Source: Apostichopus japonicus (lineage: Eukaryota; Echinodermata; Holothuroidea; Aspidochirotida; Stichopodidae). From it: a stretch of DNA of 64,000 bases. Position 1 is the stretch's first letter, and each line of letters opens with the position of its first letter. The stretch lies in assembly GCF_037975245.1 (NCBI RefSeq), contig NC_092565.1, positions 2,987,499 through 3,051,498 of the forward strand, in the 5' to 3' direction. Under the pieces are notes generated by a model. That model saw nothing but the letters and a program-made list of their open reading frames with translations, searched no databases and was not told the origin of the DNA. Shown here one piece after another: positions 45,401-55,000 of this stretch. The position numbers and the translations under genes are program-made.

Positions 45401-48400
45401 GTACACTGATTAAACAGGTACAAGTGACTAGTTTCTATACATCAGCTAAACATTAAATCACTGCACGTACAAGTTGAGTTTTAATGCTAAAATTTACTTT
45501 TTCAAAGCACATGTAACTATACGGATGGCACATATATCCTGTTGTTTCTAGAAGTGTAAACATTGAAACTGCAGAGATATTTCCTTTAAATTGATATATT
45601 TCCAGTTATATTTTTATGTGATACTGTAAATGTCTCACCGTTCAAAAAATTATCCAAGTGATCGGCTATGGCATCGAGATGAGAATATGTTTCTCGTAGG
45701 AGTGGATCCGAGATCTCTTCGTCGGCACCTGAGAAGGGAGCAAACAACAAGTATATCAGGGGCGTATCCAGGGGGGGCGCAACAGGCGTGCGCCCCCCCT
45801 ATTGGCCGTCACCAAAAAAAAAAAAAAGTTTAGCAAAAAAAAAAAAAAAAAAAAAAATTGATGACGACCTTTATGTGAGATGTCGGTGATCGCTCAACCC
45901 CCCCCCCCCCTCCCGTATGCTTTATTTTTTGTTTGCCAAAACAAGGTTCTGGCGAAGTTGGGCGGCATAATAGTTTTAGAAACATAGATGGTAATTGTGT
46001 TTGTATTATCACTATAAACACTAAATGACATGCCAGCCATACTAAATTGTGCATTTTGTGTCCATATTTACTGGAAATGTTGCTTATTATTAAGGTCGAA
46101 AAATGGATCACATATGGCCATGGGCGGCAATCCTGGGTGGAGGGGGGATATATCCCCCATGAAAATGGGTGGAGGGGATGTAATGCACCATATCCCCCCC
46201 CCCCACCAAATACCAGGGATAAGAATATTTTCATGCCTACATTTATGCATCTTCGTTAATGTACGGCTCTTTTTTAGCTTCATTTCTCGCCTACCATAAA
46301 CGCAGTGCGATCTTTTCAAATAAAGCGTCTTTATAAAGCAAAAATAGTTGACTGTAGGCTTCATTGGCCCTATAACAACAAAATGTATTATTGCGCCCAC
46401 GGTATTGATATTGTACATATATGCACCCTCATAGTATTCATATAGGCCCTATAGTAGGCCTACACACGTACATGTTCCCTCGAACAGCTGAGAATCTCAT
46501 GTAACCAGGGTAATGCTTAATACACGTTTCACCTGGATGCCCTAGCAATCGGTACCTAGGAATGTAACTATGTGTAATTGTGTATTGCATGTGTATAGGC
46601 CTATAATAGCCTGCATGAGGCCGTTTTCTTCATCGAATAATATAAAAGAGCTCTCGAACATTCTAACGTTGCGCCTGAAACAAGATTTGACAGGGGCAAT
46701 TTTCCCAAAATAACACCCGAAATTAAAAAAAAAAGTATTTTGGATCCTGATTATGAGATATTTCGGACATGACATCCCTATTTTAAAGTTGGGTATATGC
46801 CGCTTGGAAACCTCGGGAAGTGCCGTTTCCGGCCATCTAGAGGGTTTGTTAATCCCAAAATTTTCTTGTACGCTTCGCGCCAACCCATGGTGGCGCTACG
46901 CTTAGATAGTCAACAAGGTCATATCCCCCCCCCCCCACTCGGAAGTACGGATGGCCGCCCATGCATATGACACCATTTTGCATTTCAGCCCTTCTTTGAA
47001 AGCAAAAATTGTACACCCCTCCCCTTAGACCCATCCCCCAGGACGGCAATCATTCATGCCTGGCGCCCCCCCTATTGGAAAATCCTGGATACGCCCCTGT
47101 ATATATCTGAGTATATATACGTGGAAAGACAGCCAGTCAATATAGAAAGTAGTACCACAATTATACTATAACTCCGTAGTATATAGTTAGTATAGGCACC
47201 TGGTTACTACTAACACTAGTTGTATAGTACTATCATGCAAGTGTTCCAGTATAGTATTAGTAAACTGTATACCAGAGTGGGAAATTCCATACGTCATCAG
47301 CATTGCGACCAAACACACTTACTTGAAAGTCTAATGGTCACCCATTATCACATTTTATAAAATATTTTACTGTAAAGGTAGTTACCCAGAATGAAATATT
47401 TAGGACTATTGTCTTTTTTAATATTACTCAATAACTGGATATTATTTCGAGGTTCAAACCCTCTAGAAATTATTTTATTAAATTATTTTCTTTAAACGTA
47501 GGCTAAATTCGGGTCAAAGTCGGTCAATACTGATGATCTTTAAAGGCGAAATTAATGCACATTTAAATGCACTTTAAATAAATGCATAAATGTATAAATG
47601 CATAAAATGCATGAATGCATACGTGCATAAATGCATACGTGCATAAATGCATAAATGTAATAAACAAATGCAGTTTTAAATTGCTCTGTTTTCTTTGTTA
47701 GATATCTTTAATGCACTAGCTTTGAGTTGATACCAGTCCAAGTAACACTACAGATGACGGGATGACGTAACGAGGGCTTACCATCCAGTCTGTCCATTAT
47801 CTCATCAGTGAATCCGTCAAAGTCATCGTAAGCTAGCTGATTTAGGTCCTGCAGAATAAAATCAGACACATATGGCTTGCGATTTAACATTAAAGAAACA
47901 CACGCATTTAATTACTCTATAGTAACAGTATACATAAAACAGTACAATTAAGACTCAACTGTTATTAGGAACAGGGAACCTTAAACGGTCTTGTATTAAT
48001 GAAATTTCATGAAAAATCTATAACTAACCTTGACAATGTTATCAGAAAACGTTTCTATGTCGTAGGCAGTGTACAAGACAGTGTATCCAAGGTCGAAACT
48101 GCTTTCCACTAGTTTGGATTGGACAGGTTTATCCAGGAAAGTACAAATCCTTTAATATGCAAACAAAGATGAAAACAAATGAAAGGACAAGGTAAAAATG
48201 TTAGTTAATATAATATTTCATATATTTTTATTGGATGTAGTCATTCCAGTATCGTCTATGCCATGAAACACCTTAATATAGGAAGAGAAATCGAAGTTGC
48301 GTCGCAATTTACCCCCCCCCCCCCTAAATCTCCAAATTTTGACTTTCAATCTCAAAATTTCCCGATTTATTTATTTGATATTTCGAGACTAATTATAACT

Positions 48401-50625
48401 TATTAAATTGAAAACGATAATTATTGGCTTCGGAGTATAATGGTGTTTTATTTTCATTGGTTTTCTAAGATAAATATAAAAGAACGCTCCCCTAAGTTCT
48501 TTTAAGAAACTAGCCTTCGAACAGACCGTGGGAATTAGAGAATTTGTCCTAATTTGTACGTTGGTATAACATTCGGCAAAATACAAAATACATATGGAAA
48601 ATGGAACATCTACATTAAGACTAAAAGCGTTAACTCAATTGATAAAGCTTTACCAGGTTGTAACCTTACTGGTTTAAGTATGTTAGGAACGAAGACACTT
48701 ACATGTCTCCTCTCAAAATCATGCACTACAATTACATACCACACACGTGCGCTACGTTGTAGCACTGCGACCAGTTCAGGGTCAACGCCCACTCCCTCTT
48801 CCTTCTAAATCTACCATTCTAAAGGCTTATAAACTACAAAGTGGCTATTCTTACGACTAGTCGTAAGAATAATTTCCGACTACGCATGCGCAGTTGCTAT
48901 TTTATGACCAGTAGTACTATTTTTACGACGAGGAGTAACAATAATTTCCGGTTAAGGTTAGAGTTAGGGTTAGGATTGAGGTTTAGGGTTATGTTTAGGG
49001 TTAGGGTTACCCCTACTACATGCACAGTTGCTTTATTTACTTTACTGCGCTTGAATTCGCCTTTGTTGTAAGAATAGTTTATAAAATAATTGTTACAACT
49101 AGTCGTAAGAATAGCCACGGCCTATAAACTACAATGCTACAATGCTAGGTAGATTGGAGTGCACGGTTTGAGTGGATACAGGTGAGGGAGGTGGTGAAAT
49201 AAAGACTATATAGTTACCCAATTAAGATGCATATCACAGTAAGGATCACTGACATAACGTAAACTGGACATCTATTAAGTGAACTTATCTCTTCATCTTT
49301 GCGTGTTCCTCCGCAGTTACCACAGCAACGGCAGAGACAGAAACAGATCCCAACGATTGGAAGACAGATCGCTAGGAGCATCAGAATCCCGGAAATGATA
49401 AGCAATGGCAGCTCGAACATTATTAACTGAAATATGATGAGGAATTGCAGTATATAGTTATTAAAGGAATGTTGTTTTCCTCTATATAGGTCTATGGCAA
49501 ATGCAAAGGTACAACTATAGAACGCAAAGGTACGCAAACGAAATACAAACACAAACGCAAAACGCAAAGGTACAACTATAGAACTAAAGTAAACACTCAG
49601 CTTACCTCCTGTAAGAGAGTATCCATATCGGCTCCATCGGACATTAAACTTGTTACGGTATCTCCTATATTTAAAGACAAACAAATTAAAAATGAAATAT
49701 TTTTATGAAAGGAAATGAAACCATTTATTTATATATATTTAAGGTCACGTGTCAACAACTCCACACTCTCTCCCGTCTCCTCAACATAGCGTGAGAACGT
49801 CCGTGAGTGAACGGTGAATAACAGTACTTAGCTTCTTGCTCCAGTCTCTCGTCAATCTGCACCATACAGCAGCAAAACAAATCTTACACCTCGTACGTAT
49901 GGAAAGCCATTTTAACATTTAATTCGGGAATTTTAAGATATCTGAAATTGAATTCGAGATATCTGTAATTGAATTCGAGATATCTAAAATTATATTTCAG
50001 ATATCTAAAATTGAATTCGAGATATCTGCAATTGAATTCGAGATATCTGCAATTCTATTTCATATATCTGAAATTGAATTCGAGATATCTGAAATTCTAT
50101 TTCAGATATCTGAAATAGAATTGCAGATATCTTGAATTCAATTTCAGATATCTCAAATTCAATTTCAGATATCTCGAATTCAATTTCAGATATCTGAAAT
50201 TCTCTGGTATTTCTAGATATCTGGGATTGATTTTAAGATATCTGCAATTATTTGTAGATATCTTAAATAAATTGGAGATATCTGTAATTTAATTTGAGAT
50301 ATCTGAAATAATTTCGAGATATCTGAAATTCCTTATTAAATGTTAAAACGGCTTTCCATACGTACGGTCTGTACTCACCCCAAGGGAACGACTCTGGGAC
50401 TAGTAATCTGACCAGATATTCACCAGTCTCCACCAAGAAGTTATACCGCCAATCATTGTCGATGGTATTGTTAACCAGGTTATACTGGGAGGCGTCAGAG
50501 AGCCAGTTGAAATCCTGCTTATCATGGTGATCTTCGTTAGCTCGACACGATGAAAGTAAAGACGCGATCACGAAGAAAGAGAAGACCGTTGTCGTCCATA
50601 CGCATCTTTTGAAGCAGTTAATCAT
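30352..50625 (-). CDS. PROM1-like: Prominin (CD133 family), five-pass membrane glycoprotein
   Basis: Exons, 5' to 3' on the minus strand: 50625-50379, 49664-49606, 49426-49218, 48149-48029, 47848-47782, 45728-45639, 45351-45125, 43758-43669, 43160-43097, 42788-42709, 41418-41348, 41011-40872, 37193-37078, 36159-36071, 35731-35650, 35216-35073, 34934-34848, 34331-34248, 33635-33582, 33205-33125, 32447-32379, 31643-31554, then 31003-30842 or 30498-30352. Phase is kept throughout; 840 or 835 aa against 865 in human. The order is signal peptide (VFSFFVIASLLSSC), TM1 followed by the family's cysteine-rich CFCLCRCCGNCGG, TM2, a large extracellular loop, TM3 ending CFGCVGYDSNKPP, TM4, a second loop, then TM5 (FICFNVRIAKYHRR or its alternative). 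Many N-x-S/T sites lie in the loops. Prominins mark membrane protrusions, cilia and photoreceptor discs. Exon 10 has a weak donor (GTACGA). Confidence 0.96.
30827..30832 (-). promoter_or_regulatory. Polyadenylation signal for prominin exon 23a
   Basis: AATAAA on the minus strand lies immediately after the 23a stop codon. A second AATAAA lies near 30802-30797. These would allow termination before exon 23b. Confidence 0.6.
30842..31003 (-). CDS. PROM1-like: Prominin alternative last exon 23a (proximal)
   Basis: The acceptor CCTCCAG is followed by ACC CTT TAT TGG, in frame with exon 22. It encodes 53 residues: the fifth membrane segment (SVSVFSLCLLPFICF), then NVRIAKYHRR and a proline-rich cytoplasmic tail (QYLPPPGSIKVYPP), then TAA. 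An AATAAA starts 10 bases after the stop (30832-30827, minus strand), so this exon can end a transcript by itself. It is homologous to exon 23b. Confidence 0.92.
   Translation of the reverse strand, partial: TLYWMSVSVFSLCLLPFICFNVRIAKYHRRAQPSNVQHPQYLPPPGSIKVYPP
31925..32169. mobile_element. Fold-back element with ~43-bp perfect inverted ends (prominin intron 21)
   Basis: The left arm starts GGGTCACATCTGCGCGATTC and continues with two ATTCAAC-type steps to CTCGCAA. The right arm is its exact complement ending GCAGATGTGACCCGG. The interior also has inverted GCGCAACTT/AAGTTGCGC segments. It has no coding capacity. Confidence 0.88.
33308..33556 (+). mobile_element. tRNA-derived SINE, full-length copy (prominin intron 19)
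   Basis: The head folds like a tRNA: GGAGTG pairs with CACTCC, the A box is TAGCTCAGTGGTTAA, and the B box is GGTTTGAGTCA. A ~150-bp body and a (CATA)n tail follow. It is antisense to prominin and nearly fills a 376-nt intron. Not a functional tRNA: it is fused to the SINE body and its arms are degraded. Confidence 0.88.
35335..35563. mobile_element. G-rich element with CAGTGGCGTGCGCA-type ends (prominin intron 15)
   Basis: The left end CAGTGACGTGCACA and the right end TGCGCACGCCACTG are inverted repeats. Inside are a (GT)n/G tract, ATGAACTTTCATGGAAGG and TGGATTTTATAAAGGA. It is the best-preserved of four copies in the window. The ends look hAT-like, but no clear target duplication is visible. 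Confidence 0.75.
37337..37581 (+). mobile_element. tRNA-derived SINE, full-length copy (prominin intron 12)
   Basis: The A box is TAGCTCAGTAGTTAA and the B box AGTTCGAGTCA, closer to consensus than in the 33308 copy. The body is the same, and the tail is a clean (CATA)n. Antisense to prominin. Confidence 0.9.
38107..38336. mobile_element. TTAA-ended fold-back element (prominin intron 12)
   Basis: The arms start TTAAAGGTTTGTACCACAGT and TTAAAGTTTTGTACCACAGT (complement strand) and pair over about 100 bp each (ACTGGATCGTGC, GGTAGCATGTGC, AAGAACTGAGGAT). Only a short centre stays unpaired. It is non-coding and lies 18 bp left of the larger element at 38355. Confidence 0.88.
38355..40492. mobile_element. 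2.1-kb hAT-like non-autonomous element with 5-bp target duplication
   Basis: The ends CAGGTGCGTATCCAGG and CCTGGATACGCGCCTG are inverted repeats. GTTAC flanks both sides (38350-38354 and 40493-40497). It carries three copies of a ~100-bp module (near 38930, 39645 and 40350), a purine-rich tract at 38400-38550, and a nested element at 39428-39807. I see no transposase. The 5-bp duplication with CAGG ends fits the hAT5-type group, as an inference. Confidence 0.85.
39428..39807. mobile_element. 380-bp hAT-type element nested inside the 2.1-kb element
   Basis: The ends CAGTGGCGGAG and CTCCGCCACTG are inverted. The 8-bp duplication CCGCCGCG lies on both sides (39420-39427 and 39808-39815), as expected of hAT elements. 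Its interior holds one copy of the shared ~100-bp module. Confidence 0.88.
41645..42253 (+). repeat. Pair of ~180-bp direct repeats (prominin intron 10)
   Basis: The segments 41645-41822 and about 42073-42253 share TTATATAGGCCTATAC, CGCTGCTGTGTTTCATTTCA, AGAAGATTTGCGGTATTTGA and ACATCGCAGAACTCACACA in the same order. They are separated by about 250 bp of unrelated sequence and do not code for protein. Confidence 0.85.
45757..47099. mobile_element. 1.3-kb hAT-like non-autonomous element with 5-bp target duplication (prominin intron 5)
   Basis: The ends CAGGGGCGTATCCAGG and CCTGGATACGCCCCTG are inverted, with TATAT on both sides (45752-45756 and 47100-47104). It belongs with the 38355-40492 element: same ends, and one copy of the shared module at 46808-46910. 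It is full of C and A homopolymers and has no transposase. Its left end lies only about 27 bp upstream of the prominin exon 6 acceptor. Confidence 0.88.
46808..46910 (+). repeat. Shared ~100-bp module of the hAT-like elements
   Basis: The text reads GTGCCGTTTCCGGCCATCT ... AAAATTTTCTTGTACGCTTC, GCGCCAACC.ATGGTGGCGC, TACGCTTAGATAG. Three more copies lie at about 38927-39021, 39645-39740 and 40350-40450. Confidence 0.85.
47545..47670 (+). repeat. ATAAATGC short tandem repeat
   Basis: Irregular repeats of ATAAATGCAT/ACGTGCATAAATGC lie in prominin intron 5. Simple-sequence DNA. Confidence 0.8.
48841..49118. mobile_element. Fold-back element with internal telomere-like TTAGGG repeats (prominin intron 3)
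   Basis: The ends GTGGCTATTCTTACGACTAG and its complement each carry the palindrome TTACGACTAGTCGTAA or a near copy. The centre (about 48953-49010) has GTTAGGGTTAGGATTGAGGT-type text with several TTAGGG units. Both sides are flanked by a near-identical 16-base text (GGCTTATAAACTACAA and GGCCTATAAACTACAA), perhaps a long target duplication. Confidence 0.82.
49892..50366. mobile_element. Palindromic GATATC-array element beside the prominin exon 1 donor
   Basis: The ends CGTACGTATGGAAAGCC are perfectly inverted. Between them about 19 units of ~22 bp each contain (G)ATATCT joined by GAAATTGAATTCGA or its complement. The orientation of the linkers flips near 50110, so the whole 475 bp can fold. 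It begins 12 bases inside intron 1. Confidence 0.9.
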
Positions 50626-51241
50626 GGTATATTGTTACTTCAAACCAGCTGCAGTATAAAATGTTCCTGTATCCCTCATCAACTCATCTTGGGGTATTTG
50701 TACGATCTTACCCCTCTCGGACCCTGTGAAGTAAATCGTGATGTTACCCTTAAGCGGGATAAAGCAGCAACTGGCATTGACTTAAACAATGCACATAACT
50801 GCTGTTGGTACACAATTTAATACGCAAACATTTTCACGATAAAGTAATTATGACGCATATAACGATACGAGGGCCTAACAACCGTACGCATTATCGGACG
50901 CGCATGAGGTTCTAACGACAACAACACAAGAACACCGAGGCCAATACAGGGTGGCGTGTAGATAACGGAATTGCTTTCTGTAAACGACTATACTGCCGAA
51001 CAGTGCGTTTTCTCAATTGCCATTTCAGAGAAAACATAGTAAGACAAATACAGTGAAATAACGTTCGTTGTATCGTCTAAGATACAAAAAAAAATGAATC
51101 ATGTATTACTATAGGTAGCCTAAAGGCTTGCCGGTGGGTCTAAACGAGAGGCTAAAATCAAATAAATAGTGCGCGTCTTCACGCACAAGGGATTTTCCAA
51201 CACCGACGCGCTCGCAAGTCCCTGATGTGCATGCAAGTTGA

Positions 51242-51770
51242 TTAGTAGTAGTAGTAAGTTGAGTCTCGTCTATCCGACATGCTCAGTGATTAACCTCCGC
51301 CACGAATCACGATCTTGCGCAAGGTTTATTGCTTCTTCGAAATTGTTAATATTAATGTCCTTGAATTGCGATTTTATTTTTCCAAGTAATGTAGTCACGG
51401 GCCTTCCAACTGGTTTAGCAGTATGTCTCAGTGCTTCTCTTAAAGCAACCTTTGCTGGAGCGTCCTCTTGAAGTCTTGCTACATGACCGAAAAATCTCAA
51501 TCTTCTATGTGCGACTATCGATGACCAAGGTGTTTGGTTGGTTTCTCATCATTTGATAACCAATTATTATTGGTCCATCTAATGTTGAGAATATTTCGAA
51601 GTGGTCTCCTTTGAAAAGTGTCAATTTTGCGATCAAGATCCTTCGTTGTGCCCCACAGTTCGCAATTGTACAAAAAAAATACTCTTTAATAAAGTCTCAA
51701 AGATCCTAAGCTTAATTTTCCGGCTTATGTTTTTGCTTTTAAAAATGCAAGTTGATTGCACATTTTTATT
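51242..51770 (-). pseudogene. Degraded 3' end of a non-LTR retrotransposon
   Basis: The minus strand reads a typical C-terminal LINE text. KLRIFETLLKS is followed after a frameshift by a CELWGTTKDLDRKIDTFQRR-like segment, then RFFGHVARLQEDAPAKVALR, GRPVTTLLGKIKSQFKDI and AINLAQDRDSWRRLITEHVG. Frames are broken at least twice. It ends in a (TAC)n tail at 51241-51256, as seen from the minus strand. The clade is undetermined and the reverse transcriptase core is missing. Confidence 0.82.
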
Positions 51771-52248
51771 CTCGATGGGTGTGTGCGAATTGAGGTTTGT
51801 AAATACTGAGACCGCGTTGTAATATTGTGTAGTTAGCTCATAGTGTTTAAATGAGAGGGCGCACCGAGCGTACGCGTTGCTAACGGAACATTCATTTCCA
51901 GGCTGATTGTACACGAAAGGATAGTGGAAGTGGAAACTAGTTGAGTGTTAATGAATTCTCTACAGCTATTCCTATTTTCAAGTGATTAATGCAGCTTAAA
52001 ATCTCTGGAATACAAATCGATCTGTAACATTTTTCGCAATTAATGTTCACCCCCCCCCCTCCCGGGGTGCAGACACGGCTTATATGTTGCGCCCTTCTAT
52101 CGTCTTGTAGAAGTATTACTATTAAGTAAGTCTACATTTGTTATTTATGTTCCCATAATTGTCATCTTATAAACTATAAATTTGAATCTAGTTGAGAATC
52201 GAAGTGTATAGCCTATAGAAAAAAAACACTTCAGTGCATTCGGCCATG

Positions 52249-52445
52249 CAGTGATGGCGTATACAGGATTGCAACAGGGAGGGGTGGGTTGAATATTGAA
52301 AAGTTCTACTGAGTTAGGTAGCAGGCTGAATGAACCGTTATGGAAGGGCAGGAGACGAATGAAGGATTTTACAAAGGAGGGGATGCCCTGTCATTGAGGC
52401 CGAATCAGTAGGGGGTGTGGGGTCCTCTCCCAGACAAAATAGATG
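52249..52445 (+). mobile_element. G-rich dispersed element, copy 4
   Basis: It runs from CAGTGATGGCGTATACAGG through GGGAGGGGTGGG, GAACCGTTATGGAAGG and AAGGATTTTACAAAGGA, the same order as at 35335-35563. The right end is degraded. Confidence 0.6.
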
Positions 52446-52746
52446 ACAACCGGTGGCATTCTGGGGGAAAATTCAGACTATAGTTATGTCTATATAAGTA
52501 GCCCTTAATGCAAGGTCCTGTCAATAAGTACTAGTGTGAGGTTAAAAATAAAGGGCGACAGGGGTATAAACACAAGTACGAGTGATCCAGGATTCTTCCC
52601 CGGCTGAATAAAAAAAAATCCCCGACTGAACCATCCCCCCCCCCCCACTGAAGATGGGAGGCGAAGGGGAATCCCCCACCACAAGTGCGACAGCATCTTG
52701 CTCATATCATTTGTATCATTTGTCTGGTAATTACATGCATATGTTA

Positions 52747-52780
52747 CATATATATATATATATACTTATTACATTACATT

Positions 52781-52850
<70 letters not shown>
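52747..52850. repeat. (TA)n microsatellite
   Basis: Two TA arrays (about 52747-52764 and 52782-52848) are separated by a TTACATTACATTACA stretch. Confidence 0.97.
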
Positions 52851-52858
<8 letters not shown>

Positions 52859-54089
52859 TATAAATATATGACGCAAAATCCACTATGGTGTACGGGGTTT
52901 CTACCAAAATTGTAAAAAAAATGTATAATAAAGATAACAGTCAAACTTTAGCTGATGACTGGAATGTCTTACTTCCGAACTAATTTGTAGAGATGTTTCT
53001 GTTATATACAACTGTACCGTAAAAGAAAAAGGATAAATAAGTTGAACTTGAAATATTACCAACTTGTTGCTGTTTATCTTGGTTGGCTCTTCTGCCTACA
53101 TTTCTTTAACAACAGTGTTTCGGCTCCTTTCGCTAGATAGTTTTAAATGATTTCTTCTCCATAGACTAGTACTGTCTATATGCACATCCGTTAACCTTTT
53201 GGATATACCTACAGCCTATAGTCAACACAGGTCACTGTGGGTTTTCGTTCTCTTGCGAACCAAAGTGAGAGAGTCCTCTTTTCAGCAAGGAGCAAGGAAC
53301 GAACGGTATTCACATATTCCAAATTGCCCAGAGCACTGAGGTGGTTGTTAAGTTGAATAGAACATTGTTAACGGTCACGTAGGCCCATTGTCACGGTGTA
53401 TTATGAAGAGGGGAGACATAAACTTAACTCCAGATTAACGTAAATATTTTTGTAACTTGAATTTCCTCGAATGTACCATTGAACGGTATGATCTTAAATC
53501 TATAGAAAAAGAGAAAGTAAAGACGACTGTACCGAAGTTTACATTCATGAAGCCACATTAGCCTGCGGTAATTCTGCAGTGGCATGACGAATAAGGAAGG
53601 CCCGAGGGGAGAACTGACGAAATCTCTTTTCCATCACCTTCAATTGATAAATCTTTATAATTTGTTATTGGCATATTTGAGAAAGTACACAATCCCAATC
53701 AGACTGGAGCCGATAGACGGACTACATACATAGGGGTATAACTTGCTACCAGCGGAGTGATACAACCGGGGGCGCTATGGCTGGCCGATGAAACAAGCGA
53801 TGTACTCGGCGCCTAGGACGAAACTTTAACCCTTTTTGCGGCCAAGAAAAAAATGGCGCCTTCGGAACCTCAATCTGGTAGTGCCTTCGGACTCAGCAGC
53901 GCACCGGTTTTCCTTGCTTCCATTGTAAATAATATATGCAAATGACCCATATAGCTCCACATTGTAAAGTCGTGTTAATGCTACTTTGATTGTCATTAAG
54001 GTGGTGTAGCCAGGCACTATGCGACCGTGTATATCCCATCCCATATCCGACACCACTGCCACATTGGTTCGTCCGTTACCAAGTAACAA

Positions 54090-54195
54090 GTAGTAGTAGT
54101 AGCCTAGTGAGTCTCGTCTATCCGACATGCTCAGTGATTAACCTCCGCCACGTATCACGATCTTGCGCAAGATTTATTGCTTCCTCGATTAACCA
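54090..54195 (-). mobile_element. 3' tail fragment of the same non-LTR family
   Basis: About 100 bases match the end of the 51242 copy (GAGTCTCGTCTATCCGACAT, GCTCAGTGATTAACCTCCGC, ATCACGATCTTGCGCAAG), including the TAG/TAC tail. This is a strongly 5'-truncated insertion. Confidence 0.85.
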
Positions 54196-54469
54196 AGTAA
54201 CTAACATGGGGCATTTACCACTGTTCTTGTCTCGGGAATTTCCATTTATACGCGGTCCCTACGAACAGGCCAGAACTTATGGCAAAATGTACCGGCACAT
54301 CGTTATGCTATACTGTAATGTTTTAATACACAACAGTAGCCAAAACACTGCAGAGTAATGGGTGAATTTTCATATTTGCAATGTACTATGAGGGTTCAAG
54401 CAAAGATATTAGTTTCAGACAGTAGTGGCTAACGTTTAGGCCTATACTTCATACACAAAAAAGGCGAAG

Positions 54470-55000
54470 CCAGTGTATGCGCGCGCCAGCACGTGTATGC
54501 TTTTCACATTTTAACTTCTTAATGCGCGTTAGTCTGCACTTGATAGTGAAGCGAACTATCGCGTGTGCGCGCGCGTTTTCTTTTGACTTGGCTAATCGTT
54601 TCGTTAAACTTCTGAGAAGGCGACCAGAAATAAGTGTTTTCGTTGAACAGAGAACGGATCATAACACAGACATACTTAATAGGTCTGACAAAGTCGGGAA
54701 ATTAAAGATACACAGGAGAATTAAACTAAACGAGATAGCGATATAAAAGTAACACAAGTAGCGGCTACTTTTCGCGCTTGAAGGTTAACGTACATACGAC
54801 TTCACTCTCTGCAAGAAGTCAGCTACCTAGCGCCAAAGCTAGTAGCATGCTTACGGTGACGTGCGAGAGAGCAACAATTCGTGCGTCGCGTACTTGTTTC
54901 CACGACGTTTATTGGCTGAATACAACGGGTTGCCTTACTACTACGTTGCTAAGTGCGTACTTTTCTTTGCTGTTATTGCGTAAGTTCTTTCACGTGACAT
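54470..55000. promoter_or_regulatory. CpG-rich candidate promoter
   Basis: CG dinucleotides cluster here (GCGCGCGCC, GTGTGCGCGCGCG, GTGCGTCGCGTAC), unlike the AT-rich surroundings. An ATTGG (inverted CCAAT box) lies near 54911. It could serve the small gene downstream, whose first, untranslated exon is not identified. The call rests on composition only. Confidence 0.3.

Noticed and set aside
45830-47049. Several frames of 60-130 codons on both strands
   Set aside because: All lie inside a hAT-like element and contain homopolymer-derived Gly, Pro or Phe runs. None resembles a transposase.
48950-49015. True telomere or chromosome end
   Set aside because: The TTAGGG units are few, degenerate and enclosed by inverted element ends within a prominin intron.
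52654-52857. Frame ending in Ile-Tyr repeats
   Set aside because: Translation of a TA microsatellite.
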